A stretch of 46,655 nucleotides of DNA, taken from contig CBFFYP010000027.1 of the NCBI GenBank assembly GCA_965646165.1, positions 1 to 46,655 of the forward strand, in the 5' to 3' direction. The notes beneath the pieces were generated by a model that ran no database searches, was not told where the DNA came from, and saw only the letters and a list, made by a program, of their open reading frames with translations. Positions 43,596 to 46,655 of the stretch are shown here, in pieces. This DNA is from MGBC114844 sp910585855 (GTDB taxonomy: Bacteria; Bacillota; Clostridia; Lachnospirales; Lachnospiraceae). Numbering within the stretch: the stretch's first letter is position 1; the number at the start of each line of letters is the position of its first letter. Both the position numbers and the translations under genes were made by a program.

Positions 43596-45554
43596 CTACT
43601 GTTCTTTTTCCCGAATGGTTCCGTCCCGATATGCACTTAATAAATTGCTTAAATCCACAATACTTTCTTCAATCTCTTTTCCTGCATCCGTATCTGCCAC
43701 ACTTCTGCGCCGAAATACCCGCTCTACCACCATAGTTTCTGAATGAATATCACTTTCTTTTGCAATCGCCATCTCTTTTGATTCAAAAGGCTCATGAGAA
43801 ACCAAGCGAAGTCCGTAAGAATTATAAATCAGCGTATATCCGGCAATTCCGGTTTTACTCTGATAAGCCTTCGAAAGCCCTCCATCAATAATCAAAACCT
43901 TTCCACCACATTTAATCGGGGTTTCTCCTTTCTTTAATTCCACTGGCATATGTCCGTTAATAATATGCGAATGTTCCGCATCCAGCCCAAATTCCTCAAA
44001 AATCTGATTAACCACTTCTTCTTTTTCAATTAACTGATAATAATAATTCTTTTTTTCACTCTGCACTTCTTTATCTTTAATCAAATATCTCTCAAATGTG
44101 GCCATCTTTGTCTTTCCATATACAGGCGAATTTTCATTTGACCAGATATACCACATAATATCCTTTCCAAATTCTTTATCTGCTCCTTCCTCTCGATAGT
44201 ATCCCTTTCTTGCCCAAGATTCCAAAACATCATACAGTCCTTTTCCTGAATACTCCTTTCCCTTAATCTTTACCTTGCGAAACGTACCATCTTTGCAAAG
44301 CGGAATACAGCCATGATAGAGCAAATTCGAATTATAAGTCAGATAAAGACTGCCCTTAGAAAATAAAAACCGCACATGTTTCTGCAGTTTTTCACACTGC
44401 AAAAAAGCACTTTTCAGCCGTTCTACCACCACTTCCTCTTCTTCCGTCAAGCGATAGGGATCTTGCGGGCAGACAGTCGGAAAAAAACTGTCCTCTAAGT
44501 GATACTCTTTTCCATCTATTCGAACCGTCCCTGTTTCAAAATTAATCTTATCCAATAAAAGCCTAGACTCCATGCCAAATTCAGGACGTCTTTGAATCAG
44601 TTGCCCTTCTAATTTAAACTGGATCACACTAATTGCTTTATGCATTTTACGATCTAATTCCAAATCGTGTACATTATAGATATCCTGATTGTATTTAATA
44701 TCAAAACAAGAGCAGGGATCGTCTGCATAGACATTCATAGCAAAAGTTGCCAAAGGAATTAAATTGATGCCATACCCTTCTTCTAAAGTATCCAAATTTC
44801 CATATCGTGCCGAAATTCGAATAACATTGGCAATACAAGCTAAATTTCCTGCTGCCGCTCCCATCCACTCAATATCATGATTTCCCCATTGAATATCCAC
44901 AGAATGATAATTCATCAAAGTATCCATAATAATATGCGCACCCGGTCCACGATCAAAAATATCTCCTACAATATGCAGATGATCAACTACCAGTCTTTGA
45001 ATCAGATAACAAAAAGCAATAATGCACTCCTTTGCCCGTCCGGTACGAATAATCGCCAAAATAATCTGATTATAATAGGCATCCTTATCGTGTATCTCTT
45101 CTTTTTCCTGAAGCAGTTCCTCCATAATATAGGCAAAATCCTGAGGCAAAGCCTTTTTTACTTTAGAACGGGTATATTTTGAAGCAACATGCTTGCTGAT
45201 TTGAATCAAACGGTAAAGAGTAATCTTATACCAATCATCTAAATTGTCTTCTACCTTTAATATTAATTCCATCTTTTCCTCTGGATAATAAATTAAAGTT
45301 GCCAAACTTCTTTTATCTTTTTGACTTATCCTATTTCCAAATTCCTCCTCAATCTTTCTGCGAACCGAACCCGAACCATTTTTTAAAATATGCAGAAACT
45401 GCTCATATTCTCCATGAATATCGGTTAAAAAATGTTCGGTTGCCTTTGGAAGATTTAAAATTGAAGCTAAATTAATAATCTCTGTAGATGCTTTTGCAAT
45501 CGTTGGATACTGTTTTGACAGTAATTTCAGATATTTTAGATATTGTTCGTCCAT
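43596..45554 (-). CDS. fbp: Fructose-1,6-bisphosphatase, class III
   Basis: 652 residues from the ATG at 45554, preceded by GAGG; a four-codon upstream extension is possible but less well supported. The metallophosphatase motifs are clear: LTDIHGEYEQF, GDIFDRGPGAH, WGNHDIEWMG, INGHMP and IIDGGLSKAYQ. This large form is typical of Firmicutes and is unrelated to the class I enzyme. It catalyses the gluconeogenic step from fructose bisphosphate to fructose 6-phosphate in the cytosol. Confidence 0.96.
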   Translation of the reverse strand: MDEQYLKYLKLLSKQYPTIAKASTEIINLASILNLPKATEHFLTDIHGEYEQFLHILKNGSGSVRRKIEEEFGNRISQKDKRSLATLIYYPEEKMELILKVEDNLDDWYKITLYRLIQISKHVASKYTRSKVKKALPQDFAYIMEELLQEKEEIHDKDAYYNQIILAIIRTGRAKECIIAFCYLIQRLVVDHLHIVGDIFDRGPGAHIIMDTLMNYHSVDIQWGNHDIEWMGAAAGNLACIANVIRISARYGNLDTLEEGYGINLIPLATFAMNVYADDPCSCFDIKYNQDIYNVHDLELDRKMHKAISVIQFKLEGQLIQRRPEFGMESRLLLDKINFETGTVRIDGKEYHLEDSFFPTVCPQDPYRLTEEEEVVVERLKSAFLQCEKLQKHVRFLFSKGSLYLTYNSNLLYHGCIPLCKDGTFRKVKIKGKEYSGKGLYDVLESWARKGYYREEGADKEFGKDIMWYIWSNENSPVYGKTKMATFERYLIKDKEVQSEKKNYYYQLIEKEEVVNQIFEEFGLDAEHSHIINGHMPVELKKGETPIKCGGKVLIIDGGLSKAYQSKTGIAGYTLIYNSYGLRLVSHEPFESKEMAIAKESDIHSETMVVERVFRRRSVADTDAGKEIEESIVDLSNLLSAYRDGTIREKEQ

Positions 45555-45619
45555 AATTTTCCTCACTTTATTTTTTAAATTAATGCATATTTTTCCAATT
45601 CTTCAGCCATACTAAGACT

Positions 45620-46048
45620 ATGGATTCTTTATTACGATTACGCAATAACTTTATTAAATGCGGCATAACTGGCTGGTGTCTGGAAATTTTTTGGACCGGT
45701 ATGGGCTCTCTTCTCCATTCGGATAAACGGATGTTGTGTACTACTTCACTCCTTATGTTTCCAATTTATGGAATGGCAGCCTGCCTAAAACCACTATGCG
45801 GATTGTTGAAAAATCGGAATACGCTGTTTCGGGGAGGTGTGTATACAGTTATTATCTTTACAGCAGAATATATTTCCGGTAGTCTGCTCCGCTACTTTCA
45901 TATGTGCCCATGGGATTACACCGGGGCAAAAACCAGTTTTCATGGTTTAATCCGGCTTGATTATGCACCGGTTTGGTTTCTGACCGGACTTTTAATGGAA
46001 CGGCTGCTTGGCTATGGCAAAAAAATTACCGGCAGATTTATTGTATAA
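45620..46048 (+). CDS. Small membrane protein, CmpB-like putative ABC permease family
   Basis: 142 residues with about four hydrophobic helices. The C-terminal part CPWDYTGAKTSFHGLIRLDYAPVWF matches the conserved region of the family annotated as putative ABC transporter permease (ABC_trans_CmpB). No ATPase gene is adjacent and the transport function of the family is unproven. No good ribosome-binding site precedes the ATG at 45620. It is divergent from fbp with a 65-bp gap. Confidence 0.8.
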   Translation: MDSLLRLRNNFIKCGITGWCLEIFWTGMGSLLHSDKRMLCTTSLLMFPIYGMAACLKPLCGLLKNRNTLFRGGVYTVIIFTAEYISGSLLRYFHMCPWDYTGAKTSFHGLIRLDYAPVWFLTGLLMERLLGYGKKITGRFIV

Positions 46049-46193
46049 CTTTATAGACTTTCTGGCAAGGTTTCCTTTTTATTTTTCGGGATAAACTTAC
46101 AAAGTAAAATTTTTATAAAATGACTCATTTTCAGGATAGTTTTGAAGCAATTTTTTTGCGATTCTGACATTTTTAGTTTTTGGCTTTCATTCA

Positions 46194-46572
46194 GCTTTTG
46201 GAGATAGGATAATGCTGCCGGAAAGAGTTGGCTTTCACCGGACGCAAGAGGCGGTTTGCTGCTGTCCTTTGCTTGCTCCGCTCCAAACGGTAAGAAAGTC
46301 TAAAGCTTCTGATTTCGGTTCATCCAACCGAACGAACCGGGGCGCAATTCGCCCTCACTTCAACCAAAACGAAACAGATGTAAGGAAAGATTTTATCAGC
46401 CATAAAACATCCTCTTCCCTATCATCCGGGCTAAACACGCCCCTTTTTTTGCATACCCTGCATGGAAGCAGGATATGCAAAAAATTCTAGGTGTTTCCAC
46501 AGAAGCCCAAGACTTTCTAACCGTTCTCCGAAGTCGCAGTCAAAGGACAGCAGCAAACCGCCTCTCGCTGTT
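46194..46572 (-). repeat. Family A element, A-I type, reverse copy (locus U9)
   Basis: Outer terminus GGAGATAGGATAATGCTGCC, then TTTCACCGGACGC. Lower arms CTGCTGTCCTTTG and CAAAGGACAGCAG are perfectly complementary and differ from U4 (CTCCTTTCCTTTG). The core hairpin and boxes are standard. It forms a divergent pair with the A-II unit that follows. Confidence 0.86.
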
Positions 46573-46602
46573 CGTTCTTTTTTTGTTTCGGGGTCAAGAA
46601 AC

Positions 46603-46655
46603 AGCCAGATTCGAAAACGGTGGGCAGCCTGCAGTGACTTTGGAAAAAAGTTAGA
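46603..46655 (+). repeat. Family A element, A-II type (locus U9), cut by window edge
   Basis: CAGCCAGATTCGAAAACGGTGGGCAGCC...AAAAAAGTTAGA is the start of an A-II unit; the remainder lies outside the window. The spacer of about 30 bp (TTTTTTTGTTTCGGGGTCAAGAAA) matches that of U7. Confidence 0.85.

Overview
The window is chromosomal DNA of a low-GC Firmicute. Gene order and content point to Clostridia, most likely a Lachnospiraceae-type gut bacterium. The backbone is the cluster pta-ackA-yceD(DUF177)-rpmF-plsX-acpP-rnc-smc-ftsY-ylxM, all on the minus strand, with tmcAL divergent from pta. ffh, which normally follows ylxM, is absent from the window. This identification rests on recognised proteins and synteny; no rRNA, tRNA, CRISPR array or prophage was seen.

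Layout: 1-3.2 kb holds an ABC exporter and a divergent AraC regulator. 3.6-6.2 kb encodes a large secreted CAP-domain protein with choline/cell-wall-binding repeats. 6.8-10.5 kb is a GntR(YtrA-type)-ATPase-permease operon with a clear promoter/operator and terminator. 11.4-14.3 kb carries ylxM, ilvA and ftsY. 14.35-15.7 kb is a solo TnpB (IS200/IS605 type). 16.3-22.9 kb is smc to yceD (division, RNA processing, fatty-acid and phospholipid synthesis). 23.7-27.6 kb is ackA-pta (acetate formation) and tmcAL. 27.6-29.7 kb is a HelD-like RNA polymerase recycling motor. 30.9-36.3 kb has a heterodimeric ABC exporter downstream of a LytTR/GHKL two-component pair. 37-40.8 kb has a second AraC regulator, a bacterial poly(ADP-ribose) glycohydrolase-type protein and an unrecognised AT-rich 503-residue gene. 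41.9-46 kb has a histidine phosphatase, aroC, class III fructose-bisphosphatase (fbp) and a small CmpB-like membrane protein.

The most striking content is non-coding. Two families of long fold-back elements fill most intergenic spaces, roughly 5 kb in total by my coordinates. Family A is about 340 bp per unit, has two end types (A-I and A-II) and occurs at nine loci. It has a conserved core (a GCATA..TATGC or CACA..TGTG hairpin, then a GGGGCGTGTTTAGCCC box and a GGGCGAATTGCGCCCC box) enclosed by long arms. Family B is about 170-190 bp. In both families the two arms of each copy change together between copies (compensatory substitutions), units often sit as divergent pairs, and the outer ends share a GGAYGCC motif. 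Several copies lie directly after stop codons and some are internally deleted to bare scars. I do not recognise either family as a named RNA or MITE. They are the best candidate here for an undescribed system.
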